A DNA stretch of 64,000 nt from Oxytricha trifallax (taxonomy: Eukaryota; Ciliophora; Spirotrichea; Sporadotrichida; Oxytrichidae), in contig ARYC01001300.1 of assembly GCA_000711775.1 (NCBI GenBank), positions 21,013-85,012 of the forward strand. The letters run 5' to 3'. A model generated the notes under the pieces. The model ran no database searches. It was not told the origin of the DNA and saw nothing but the letters and a program-made list of their open reading frames with translations. Shown in pieces: positions 46,048-55,696 of this stretch; the first letter of the stretch is position 1; each line of letters starts with the position of its first letter. The translations under genes were made by a program, and so were the position numbers.

Positions 46048-46651
46048 TCATGATTAAAAGGAATAAAAAAGATTTTCTAGTGTTAGCAAATAATTTATAG
46101 GAGGTATATAGTTTTTTATAATTAATTTTTATTATAACCAAAAATAACTTGTTAGTTCTTCTGCTTGGTGAATTATTTTCTTCGAAATGAACTTACTATG
46201 ATAAATCAAAAAATAAAAAAATCCTATTAAATTGAATGTGAAAAATGATGTTCCCTTGATTTAATTTCTTTGCTCAAACTAGATCTTATTCATTCTGTAG
46301 GTATCGTTTGTTTAATTTTTTTGGCAATCTTGCTGTTGTTGAGCTTGCACACTACTCATCTTGAACATATCAATTGCGTTATTTTTTATGTGCTGTTTCA
46401 TACCTGGAGAAGGAGTTTCAGTTAATTACTCTCAATTTATAATTAAATAGGCCATGAAAATATTAAAATATACCAATGATTTTAATTTAGCAATAGTTAT
46501 TGCTTTTAGGAGTATTCATTTATTGCTTACTATTTCTTAATGTATTAAGTTAAACTAGTCTGGTGGTAGAATTTCTAGGCTGCATAAAACTAAATTATGC
46601 TGATTCCTTTTTGTTTTATAATTCTCTAGATGTTGTCATAACTTGATCCAT
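46048..46651 (-). CDS. Small Gln/Asn-rich unknown protein
   Basis: Starts MDQVMTTSRELQNKKESAQF at 46651. An intron of about 45 nt (GTATAT..GAG, near 46435-46480) joins NNYCQIKII to EQLTETPSPGMKQ. The next stretch (IDMFKMSSVQAQQQQDCQKN) is polar. After QRNQIKG the reading frame continues through hydrophobic AT-rich sequence to TGA 46050-46048 and may be partly non-coding. Function unknown. Confidence 0.5.
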
Positions 46652-46941
46652 TCTATATTAAAAAAATATATTTATATCTTATTTATTTCAAGATTTAATC
46701 AACGCATATCAATTCCATGCATATGATTGTTTGATAAGAGTGATTTCAGTAATTTAAATCGTTATATAATTACAAATAAATTCATATATATAAATTTAAA
46801 TATGAAACAAAATAGTTCAACTATCAATAAAACTAAAACATTCTAAGCTGATAAATTAGCTTAGAATACTATAAATAATAGAACTGTCAGTTCTAAACTT
46901 ATAAAATATTATATATTTTATAAAGATATCAAACATTATAA

Positions 46942-48589
46942 ATGAGAAAATTACATAAATTTTTTACTTCTAAGTTTAGTACAAAGGGGGGTGTTACAGA
47001 AAAAGAGAGAGCAGACAAGTATAGAAAGTAAACAATAGCATAAACTTAAAAGACTAATGTGCTTAAGAACCCAGTAGATTTCGCTTAAACTTCAACTAAA
47101 GAGCGCGATGCTGGTGTCCATCTCACTTAGGTACTCAATTATTATCGTGGTAGAGTTGAAGCAAATAAGTATTTAATTATAATTATTGTATTAGCATTTG
47201 AGAAAGACCGCACATAATGGTACGATAAATTGGAGAACATAAGAATTAAACAGGAAAACGTTCACAAAGTAGAGTGGGAACTGAAAAAGCGCCAAGACGA
47301 AAGGGCTGAACTAGAGAGAGCACTGATGTCTTGCCAGGGAGCATTGGCTTAAGAAAGACAGAGAATTGTGCAGATGAAACAGGCTGCTGATATGATGAGA
47401 GTCAGAGGCAAAGAAAATAGACAACTTATTATGGAGCTGCTTGATACCAATAATTCAGTAGAATAACACATCTATTACTAAAACAATGGTGCTCCTGAGA
47501 AGATTAATTAATAATTGATTATTAGTTTTAAAGATCTAATCATACTCTAAGAAATCATTATCAACTGGCTAAAACACAATAAGTGCATCTCAAACAAACC
47601 TAAAATTGAGATAAACGATCGAAGAACATAAAAAGAATCCCACCATCAGTTATGATTACAAGTCACCTAATATTCTCAGAACTATTTACTTAATAGTAAT
47701 TGAATAGTAAATTATTTAATTGTGTATTTACTTGCCCAATGATCAAGCAGTTCAGATAAGAAATGAAGTGGAATCTTTACATCAACAAATCCAAGAACAG
47801 AGAGTAGCCTACGAAAAAGTTTTATAAACATTGAGAGACGATAAGTCCAAGTACGAAGAAGAGCAGCGCATAAAATACATCGACTACGTTGAAGAAATTG
47901 AAAAGATTATGTCAAAACTGCACGACCAAGAAATCTTCAATTATTAAGTCATCAGAGACCACGTGGATGTTATGTCTTAATATGAACTGGAGGAGAGAAA
48001 GATGCAGGAAGAAATCGAAGCCATGAGAGTGGAGAATTCTTAAATAAGGGACTAGATACATCAAATTGCTAAATCCTCTGATCAGAAGAAGAAAGATGCC
48101 AAGGAAGAGTATGAGAAGAATGCCCTTGAGTACCAGCAAGTGTTCAGAGAGCAGTCAAAAGCACAGAAAGAAAACATAGGAGTCATCAAGGATCAATACA
48201 AGAAAGTGCAGGAGATATACAAGCGCAAAATGGCTGATATGCAGGAGAGATTAGCCAAGGAAACCAAGAAAATGGAGATCAATGAGAGAAGAAGAAAGCA
48301 TGAACTGGAGGGGTACGGTGCTGACCTACAGAACATGAAGAAGAAAATTGGGTTCTATCACAAGTACATTACGAAACTTAGAAAATTGGTGATGGAGGAT
48401 CAATAAGATGAAGGTGATGAACAGGATGAAATCGAATTCTCTGATGAAGAAAATGATGGTGGAAATAACAATAATAATGGTTCGCAATATGGCTAAAATA
48501 ATGGCGGCTACGGCGTTGGTGGAGGTCAAGTTTATGATCAGGATGATGATGATGAAGATGGTGAAGAAGAAAGAGACCAAGTTAACTGA
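46942..48589 (+). CDS. CCDC77: CCDC77 (centrosome/basal-body coiled-coil protein)
   Basis: Starts MRKLHKFFTSKFSTKGG. Conserved CCDC77 blocks: VLNYYRGRVEANKYL, WYDKLENIRIKQENVHKVEW, ELKKRQDERAELERAL, CQGALAQERQRIV, LLDTNNSVEQHIYY, then the diagnostic RTIYLPNDQ followed by a long coiled coil (VESLHQQIQEQRVAYEKVL to KRKMADMQERLAKE). An acidic/Gly-Asn tail ends the protein. Three IESs are inferred: 47176-47193 (TTA), 47505-47535 (AAGAT) and 47692-47733 (ATTTACTT). CCDC77 localises to centrosomes/basal bodies; it fits with the neighbouring ciliary genes. Confidence 0.88.
47176..47193 (+). other. 18 bp IES in CCDC77, pointer TTA (tentative)
   Basis: Removing 18 bp turns an implausible hydrophobic run (LIIIIVLA) into VEANKYLAFEKDRTQW. 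The frame is open either way. Confidence 0.5.
47505..47535 (+). other. 31 bp IES in CCDC77, pointer AAGAT
   Basis: AAGAT at 47500-47504 and 47531-47535. Removal joins GAPEKI to QSYSKKSLSTGQ and connects the two halves of CCDC77 in one frame. Confidence 0.8.
47692..47733 (+). other. 42 bp IES in CCDC77, pointer ATTTACTT
   Basis: Eight-bp direct repeat. The 42 bp insert keeps the frame open but interrupts the conserved RTIYLPND; its removal restores it exactly. Confidence 0.9.
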
Positions 48590-48798
48590 ATATATAATTT
48601 TATGTGATATTATGATAAATTTTTATTTAAATTACCTTTAAAATATATAATATATAGATTTAATATTAGAATTTAATTCATAGATTGTTTAAATTTTAAA
48701 TTTCTGGGAAAAAATAAATAATTCTCATATTATTTTGTTTAAATATACTTGTTGTTTTAAATATATACTTACTTATATAACTAGAGATAATATTCTCC

Positions 48799-51700
48799 TC
48801 ATTCCATATCAACTTCCTCTTCCTGTTAACCATTACCTTCATTAGCTTCCTCCAAGACCAGCTTTGGTGTGAGTTCTCTGACGAATTCCTCAACAGTTAT
48901 CTTGTAGTCTCTGTCCATATCAAACTTATTCATAAGTAAGTTGATTTCGTTCTCAGTCGCATAGATTCTAGCTTTATCAGCCAAGAATCTTCTCAACTCA
49001 AATCTAGTGAGGGCTTAGTCTTAATCCACATCAATGACTTCATGTAAATATAACAGATTCAATGTGCCCTCTTCACATCTTTGTTGGTTGATTTTTCTTT
49101 GAGTTTCAAGCATTCTCTCTACGAAGAAGGTGGTTCTGAGCAATTCGTGGAAAAGTTGTCTGGTTGAGAAACTGAAAACATCATCTCTATACAAAGGCTT
49201 TCTGTAATTGTAGGGGTTTGATGTTTTTCTGTTCAAGATAGTGGCGTGGTAGGGATCTGCTGAGATAAGTGAGTCAACAAACTCAGAGAACTTAAGGACT
49301 CCATCTTCATCTCTGTCGTATCTAGCTATAAAGAGTGTGATTTCGTCGTCAGAGCAGTATATTCCAATATCATTTAAGGCTTTCTTCATATCAGCATGAG
49401 TAATAGCGCCAGTTCCATTGATGTCAAGAACTTTGAAGGCATCAAAGATGTTGAAATCATACTTTAAAGCAAGTTGTTGCTTGACTTCCTCGATTCTTTT
49501 CTCAAGTCTCAAGTATTCCTCAAGGATTCTTGTGCCCTCGTAAATGGTAGCTTGGAGCGATGGCTTTGGTTGTTCTTCTTATTATGATTCTTCTTTGACT
49601 TATTCTTGGGCTTCATCATCACTTTTAATTTCTCCTATTGGTTATTCAATGTCATTTTTAGCTTCTTCTTCATCTGAGTAAGCTTCGAATTCATGGGACA
49701 TTCCATCATCTTCTAGTAAAGCATCTGGAGATTCCACTTTAGCTCCAGTTTTCACTGCAGTTTTCATGTTTGAGTTATTGTCATCACTGGCCAATAGTGG
49801 GTTTAAGTTCTTCTTTACTGGAGTAGCATAGCTTTGTTACTGATCGTTGCCATTTTACTGTTTTATTTCTTCAAGAATGTCTTCAGCTGGCTCTTCTTTG
49901 ATTTAATCAAACTAAACTGGATTTCTTTTCTTGTCAGTAGTTTAAGCTCTCTGTTTATTCTTATTTTCTTAAAGAGGTGTACCCAAATCTTTTCTCAAGT
50001 GATAGTCATCTTGTAAAATTGCTTACATTAAAACTTATAAATATTTTCATATGAAATTTATTGACTTTTAAGTTTAAGGGAGCATGAAGAGGTTGTCTAT
50101 CATGAAGTTTACCAGGGTATAGTGCGACTTAATTATTTAGGAAATCAGAGAATTCATAGTAAGAAATCTTTCCATCCCCATCAGTCTCAACTCTTCTTAT
50201 AATGGTTGCAGCCTCCTTATCAGTCAAATATCTCTGATTGAGTCTGAAGAAATACCTCAAGTTATCAACATTAATGGCACCGTCGTTCCATCTGTCCACT
50301 GATTTATAGGCGGCGTAGGTTGAGAAATCATAAGAGTGTATCAATTCATTCTTGACTTCAGAAAGCTTTTTGAGTAAGTTAACCTCGTGTGAAAGTACAG
50401 CATTCAATTTGTGTTCCATCTCGAATGGAAGCTTCTCAAATCTGCTCACTCTGAAGGGAGCACGATTTGATGTCTTTTCTCTGAGGTAATTATCTTCACA
50501 TGGCAATAGCATCTGTTGGAATTCTTAGAATGTTAATCTAGTATCTTTGTCGAGATAACTATATAAATATGCTTCATAATTTTAGAATAAGATCATAGAA
50601 CTTAATTAGATTATAAGCATCGCTTTCTGAGATAGTGTATTCTCTATTATCTAAGAAAAAGTCCTTAAGTTCTTAGGAGTTTATTCTTTCATTAGCATCT
50701 CTATCGATTCTCATGAATGCTGAGTATGGAGCGAAGTTAGCATCCAGGCATTAATTTAATAAAAATTATGTTATTAAAGCACAATCTTTGTCTGAGTGTT
50801 TCAGCGTGAGATTCAAAACCCCAAAACTCCTTAGTGAGGTTTATAAGTGCTTTGATTTGTAGGGTATAGTTGGGGTCTTATTGGGTTAGTAGAGAAATTA
50901 GGTCTATTTACAAAATGAGAAATAGAAATTAGCGAAATTTAGGGTCGATTTATGATGAGAAATATTTAGATTTACTGCTTCAGCTTAGGTATGGTACGAG
51001 TATTAATATAGATTAAGTCAAACCAGTATTGAATTATGCAGCTATTGCAAAGCTCTTACACAAGAGTGCCTCTACTGTTAGGTATCACTGCATGTTAGCT
51101 GTTTAGCATTTTAATTCTGGTACTTGAAAGCATCCTGCTAGAAAATAAAAGTTCTCACAGCATCATATTGAACACCTCTGTGACTCTAAGACTTTAAAGT
51201 ATTGGGCACACTTTCCTCTAGACTAGCGAGCTGTAATGTTCATCGCAAGTTTCCTGATATGCGCATCTCTCCTTAGACTATAGCCAACATTTATAGAAGA
51301 AATGGTATTACTTTCAAGACTATCAACAGAGTGAAGAGAGTGATTGATTTTACAGTGCCATTTTATAGTAATAATTTAAACTATATATATGATTAAATGC
51401 AGAGAGCTATTGATAATAACATCATATTCATACATGCAGATGAAGCTGTGTTTACTTTCAACACTTTTATTAATAAGTCATGGAATAAGAAGTAAGATAA
51501 TATAGAAGTTTATGACTAAAAAGTGAAGGTAGTCACCCATGCAATTTTAGCTGGTATAAGTGAAGATTCAGGCTTAGAGAGTTTTGTGATTCACCCTCGC
51601 TCTATTAAGCGAGAGTAGTATATAGAGTTCCTACATAAGCTCAGAGAGAAGTATAGCAACCAAGAGATCATCCTGTTTGCTGATAACCTTTCAGTTCATA

Positions 51701-54700
51701 AGACTAAGGAGTCTAAGAAAGCTTATAAAGACCTAAACATAACTCCTGTTTATAACGTTCCTTATAGTCCTTAATTTAATGGAATAGAATTCTACTGGAG
51801 TTAAATCAAGACTCAATACAAGAAGCTGCTGCTGTATCATCTTATGCATGACTTGCCTATCGATACAGTAGATTGATTCAAAGCAACTGTAAGAGAGTAA
51901 GCGTAGATAAGACAACAGTTTGTGCGAGAGAAGGAAGAATGAATGTTTATAAATAAGTTTTAGATTTAAACGAATGAATATATTCACATATTAAATTGGC
52001 CCATAAAGGGGTTTGGCTTCTCTTTCTTCTCCTCTTCTTATGGCTTGCTTGGACCCATATTTCTTCTCTTTGTGCCAGCTCCTGCATCTATGTTCATTTC
52101 TTCTGGCTTTTAGACATCTTTATAAAGTCTCTTGCTCACTTCATAAATAGTCTATGACTTTCTCTCTCTGTGAACCTTCGCATGCTCTTTCATTAGGAAT
52201 ATACCAGTTCCAGGTTTCCCTACAAAGTTATGAATCAAAGCTTACTAGAGAGGAATGGGTGCTTCTTAAGCTCAGCGAGCCAGGCCTCGCTTATTAGTAT
52301 GCCTTGCTTCTTTTAATCTTCAGGAGAAATAGAGTAGCGTTTTTTGTGAGCTTCTTCAATGATCTCTCTGAGATAACTCTCTCTTAAAGTGCCAAGAACT
52401 CCAAAGAAGAAGCTCCTTTCTGGAAGCTTGTTAGAGAGTTGTTTCTTGGTAGGAAGATAAACTACCAACTCTTCATCTTTCATCGCATCCTCGTAGAGAT
52501 TAGTGACTGAAATCTCTGGGTAGTTTGGTATATCTATCAACTTTATTTCACTGTTTTTGAAGGCTTTCTTCTCATCGCAGAGTATAGCTTTTAAGAATGA
52601 AATTTTGGTACCTTCCATCGTTGGAAGGAATAAACCCACTATAGTATATGATTAAGTATATGTCACATGCTTACCATGCTAAGTGAGGTATCGATAGAGA
52701 TCCTCCTTGCTTCTAAATCTTGAGATCATTTCTTAAGCTTCAACCCTTTTCATTGCAGTACTTATAGATTCCATCCTTGTTCCTTCTCTTGTTATTGAAT
52801 TTCAAATTTTAATATATAGAGTTCTGGATCCTACTGTTAAAAATCTTAGTATTAAATATGGGCATCTTATAGGAGGTCAACCTGGTAAGGATACGTGGAG
52901 AAAGCTGGCAGAAGCTGTAACAAACTTCAGAGATGGAGCTCCATTTTTATCAATTTAGTTCCATTAAATTAGGACTAAATTTGTTTAAATTTGATTAGTA
53001 CCGGTACTAAATTCGATTAAATTTAATTGGTACCAATTTAATAGTACCAAAACTTAATTAGTACCTAGTTTTTAACTAATGAGGTTTTAATGGAAAAGTT
53101 CCAAAATGGTTCAAAACCTAATTGGTACCAGTACCAACCTGAATTTATTCTCAGTTGGTACCAAAATTAAAAATATTAAGCATAAAATTAGAAAATTTAT
53201 AGTTATAAACTAAGTATAAATATGATGTCTAACACCTAAGAATCAACCATTGTTTTTGCAGTGCCAGCTCCTATACAAAGTTAGTATAGCCAGTGAGGTA
53301 TTTACTTATTAATAATAGAAATTTAAATTTGAATTTAAACATGGCGGCTAACTTAAATCGTAAGGCAGTTTCTCTTGGAACAGGTTAATCATTGCTCAAC
53401 TTTGGCTCCTCCAAGAAACCAGAAGTAATTTATATTGAAAAGGAGGTAGAGCTAAGAGCTCTAGAGTTTGAAGCTGAGGTCTTTAAAATTTAAGTTTAAA
53501 ACAAGAAGTAGAGTGCTGAGATGGGAGTTTAAACATAAGTTGAATTGGTTGAGGAAGATAAGGAACAGCAACCAATAGAAAAAATTAAAACATTTTAATG
53601 TGAAGACTGCTAAAATTTCTTCTCAACTGAGTCTAGCTTGAAGAGACACTTCAAAGAGGTATACTCTGGTAGAGCTAAGATCTACTTCAAGCTTTATAAA
53701 GTAGATGGTAGATACTAATGCACTACCTGCATGAAGTCTTATACGCACTCTGCTAAAGTAAAGAGACATATGCAAAAGCATCATCTAAGCGAATTCCTGA
53801 TTAAAGATGAGGAAACTTAAAAGCTTGTACCTGCTAAAAGAAAAAATAACTCTCTTGATTCACAAATAGAGCAGTAGGAGAGACTTAAGAGATAGAATCG
53901 GTTTGAGTCAATGAACCAACCAGAAAATGGTATGTATATTGCATGCTTATAAGAGAGAGCAATGTATATACCTGCATTAAATGCAGTCGACATAAGCAGC
54001 TGTATTGAAAACTATTTGAATATTGACGTACCTAACAAGGTAAAACTTATAGTTGTTGATGAATTCGCATACAAGGTATATCCATTCAAGTATCTCATTA
54101 AGAACGAGCAATATTAAAATGAGTTTGCAAATGAATACATAGTACTGAGAGAGGCTTAGAAAAGATAATGCAAGAACTTAGCTAAGCTCGACGGAGTTAT
54201 ACTTGGTCATGGTTTTATTGCATTGAGACTCAAGAAGTTTGAAATGACTCTAAGAGAGTATCTCTACCATAATAGATATCCTGATGATTTGAATGAGATA
54301 CTCACAGATATGACTAAGGGTGTGAAAGAGCTCCATGATCTAGGGTATGTTCATAGAGATTTGAAGCCAGAAAATGTAATGCTAAATCTCTGCCCTTTAG
54401 AAGTAGTAGTCATAGATTTCAACAGAGCAATAAGACAAGAGATAGTGACTTTAGCTAAGGTTTTAGGCACTCCAGGATACTTCCCTATAAGAGAGAAATG
54501 GACAAATGGCTCTGTATAATGGGATGTTTGGGCGGTAGCTGCAATTATCTTAGAGTGCGATATGGAAAGTATGTCATACTTTGGAACAAAACATGAGAAA
54601 TAATCAATAAGTTTGGCTGCTAAACATATTAAGCAAGATGAAATATGCAATGAAATTAAGAAGATAGTTGAGATGGTCATCGTAAAAGCTCCAGCATATC

Positions 54701-55004
54701 CACGATAATCATTAGATGATATACTAGAACAACTACAGACTGCTAAATTCAAGAGGTATCACAAAGATAAGCAGATAAAATTTGTTTGAATTAAGTACAG
54801 TAATACTCATTAAATATTCATTAAATTCATAAAAAACCTGCGTTTTCTCTACTAACCCCAATAAGACCCCAACTATACCCTACAAATCAAAGCACTTATA
54901 AACCTCACTAAGGGGTTTTGGGGTTTTGAATCAAACTATATAAATTATTATATACTTAGAGTTCTGGTTTGGTAACTATTGGTGACTTAGGAATTTATAT
55001 TCAT
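48799..55004 (-). CDS. Multi-EF-hand protein, interrupted by a TBE-bearing IES
   Basis: Start ATG at 55004-55002 gives MNINSQVTNSYQTRT; removing 50811-54961 (pointer CTC) continues HAETLRQRLC, and further IESs (50751-50781, 50558-50597) lead to ANFAPYSAFMRID. EF-hand-like loops: DRDANERINSQEL, DKDTRLTFQEF, VDRWNDGAINVDN, ETDGDGKISYYEF, LDINGTGAITHAD, DRDEDGVLKFSEF and a last DMDRDYKITVEEF; those with D-x-D-G-x-I are likely Ca2+ binders, others are degenerate. An acidic linker lies at about 49520-50000. Another intron or IES near 50030-50075 is needed for frame. Similar proteins are common in ciliary/cortical structures. TGA at 48801-48799. Confidence 0.8.
50558..50597 (-). other. 40 bp IES in EF-hand gene, pointer TAT
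   Basis: Removal joins NLIKFY to LDKDTRLTFQEF, completing an EF-hand loop. The pointer is short. Confidence 0.65.
50751..50781 (-). other. 31 bp IES in EF-hand gene, pointer TGC
   Basis: Removal joins AETLRQRLC to LDANFAPYSAF in frame. The pointer is short. Confidence 0.65.
50814..50898 (+). repeat. TBE1 left terminal inverted repeat
   Basis: About 85 bp, starting with the telomere-like CAAAACCCC; the inverse of 54844-54928 apart from a few changes. Confidence 0.9.
50915..51977 (+). pseudogene. TBE 42 kDa transposase, copy 1 (broken)
   Basis: DDE transposase of the IS630/Tc1-mariner superfamily that acts in TBE mobility and, in Oxytricha, in genome rearrangement. Catalytic motifs visible: HADEAVFTF (D1), FADNLSVHK (D2), and SPQFNGIEFYWSQIK (E). 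Lesions: in-frame TGA at codon 71 (51125-51127, shared by all copies), a one-base deletion in the ATGTTCATCGC region near 51240, and a second one-base deletion near 51871 (GTAGATTGATTC where copies 2 and 3 have GTAGACTTGATTC). These make copy 1 clearly non-functional. Confidence 0.9.
51984..52774 (-). CDS. TBE 22 kDa-type ORF, copy 1
   Basis: Starts MESISTAMKRVEAQEM at 52774; charged, with SRFRSKEDLYRYL, PNYPEISVTNLYEDAM and a basic Pro/Lys-rich end (GPSKPQEEEKKEKPNP). As a plain ORF it stops at 52237-52235 (179 codons, about 21 kDa, the size of the known 22 kDa TBE protein). A GTAAGC..TTGTAG segment at 52220-52245 (26 nt), if spliced, extends it to a TGA at 51986-51984, six bases from the transposase stop. 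Function unknown in the TBE literature as far as I know. Convergent with the transposase and divergent from the 57 kDa ORF. Confidence 0.82.
52960..53170. promoter_or_regulatory. GTACC-rich palindromic region between divergent TBE ORFs (copy 1)
   Basis: About ten GGTACC, AGTACC or GGTACT hexamers in both orientations within 200 bp, including TTGGTACCAA-type palindromes and TAGTACCGGTACTA. It lies between the start codons of the 22 kDa-type (minus) and 57 kDa (plus) ORFs and is repeated in copies 2 (about 57750-57945) and 3 (about 62550-62745). It probably holds both promoters or protein-binding sites. Confidence 0.55.
53341..54789 (+). CDS. TBE 57 kDa zinc-finger/kinase protein, copy 1 (open)
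   Basis: 482 codons without break. N-terminal: two C2H2 fingers, the first CEDCQNFF..RHFKEVY with its last His replaced by Tyr, the second CTTCMKSY..RHMQKHH intact. C-terminal protein-kinase-like domain: YPFKYLIKNE (beta-3 Lys), helix C Glu in NEYIVLREA, catalytic loop HRDLKPENVML, DFN in place of DFG, then GTPGYFP and WDVWAVAA. No clear glycine-rich loop is seen. The combination of C2H2 fingers and kinase matches the known TBE 57 kDa protein. It is the only unbroken copy of the three. Confidence 0.88.
54844..54928 (-). repeat. TBE1 right terminal inverted repeat
   Basis: About 85 bp, ending GGGGTTTTGGGGTTTTG; identical to the right repeat of copy 2. Confidence 0.9.
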
Positions 55005-55594
55005 ATTATTTATTTAATAATTACTGATTGCTCAGGAAACTAATATTAATGGAATGATATTAAATTGCCAGATGCCACTGACTCTGCTGGTTTATATGTT
55101 TAAGTTTTACCCAGCACCCTCTAATTAGAAAAAATAACTAAAAAAATATATTTATCACAATTATGAATAACTTTATAATTAATAATTTATAAGTTGGCTA
55201 ATTAAATTTAATTATTTTTTTATTTAAAATAATCTTAAATAGTTTAAGATTTAGTTTCAATTTAAAAAAGTCTTATTATTATGAAATATAATTTTTATCC
55301 TAATAAATTAATGAATTTTCACTAATTGAACCTTAACTCAGCCAATTCATTCACTTAATACGGATCTTTTTCATTCAGGATAACTGTATTCAATGATTTT
55401 AGATCAATATTCTACTATGGAAGAATATTAATTTATAGAAATAAGGGTTATATATATATATATATATATATAAAAGAATTTGAAGAATAGGGAGATTAAT
55501 TAAAAATGATGCAAATATACATTCATATAAATAATCTTGTCTGTCAATGTTTCTTCACTTGACTTTGTATAATGAGTGAAATTCTCTGAGCAAT
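54929..55594. repeat. 666 bp spacer between TBE copies 1 and 2
   Basis: Nearly identical to 59704-60369. On the minus strand it carries the EF-hand gene's start (55004-54959). Further right is a short minus-strand coding-like end (ILNEKDPYQVNELAELRF then TGA at 55321-55319), possibly the last segment of another gene. A (TA)n microsatellite lies at about 55448-55472. The rest is AT-rich. Confidence 0.85.
55448..55472. repeat. (TA)n microsatellite
   Basis: About twelve TA units; present at the same place in the second spacer (about 60224-60248). Confidence 0.9.
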
Positions 55595-55696
55595 CAAAAC
55601 CCCAAAACCCCTTAGTGAGGTTTATAAGTGCTTTGATTTGTAGGGTATAGTTGGGGTCTTATTGGGGTTAGTAGAGAAATTAGGTCTATTTACAAA

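Larger units (their letters stand above)
50814..54928. mobile_element. TBE (telomere-bearing element) copy 1, complete
   Basis: 4115 bp with inverted repeats of about 85 bp, beginning CAAAACCCCAAAAC and ending GGGGTTTTGGGGTTTTG. Flanking trinucleotides are ATT (left) and AAT (right), both fitting the TBE target ANT but not identical. Size, telomere-like ends and three-ORF content match the known Oxytricha TBE1 family. The left repeat has a C-to-T change in the second telomeric repeat and a missing G near its inner end. Confidence 0.95.
50811..54961 (-). other. 4.15 kb IES carrying TBE copy 1, pointer CTC
   Basis: CTC (minus strand) at 54961-54959 and 50810-50808. Removing 4151 bp joins SYQTRT to HAETLRQRLC in frame. 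The IES is the complete 4115 bp transposon plus about 36 bp of AT-rich flank, so the TBE seems to have landed in a pre-existing small IES. Confidence 0.72.

Noticed and set aside
50814-50830. C4A4 repeats read as a true telomere or chromosome end.
   Set aside because: They are inside continuous sequence, in inverted pairs 4.1 kb apart, and belong to TBE termini.
54351-54752. Minus-strand 133-codon ORF inside the TBE kinase (and its copy at 59126-59527).
   Set aside because: Antisense shadow of the 57 kDa ORF; no family match and conserved only because the plus strand is.
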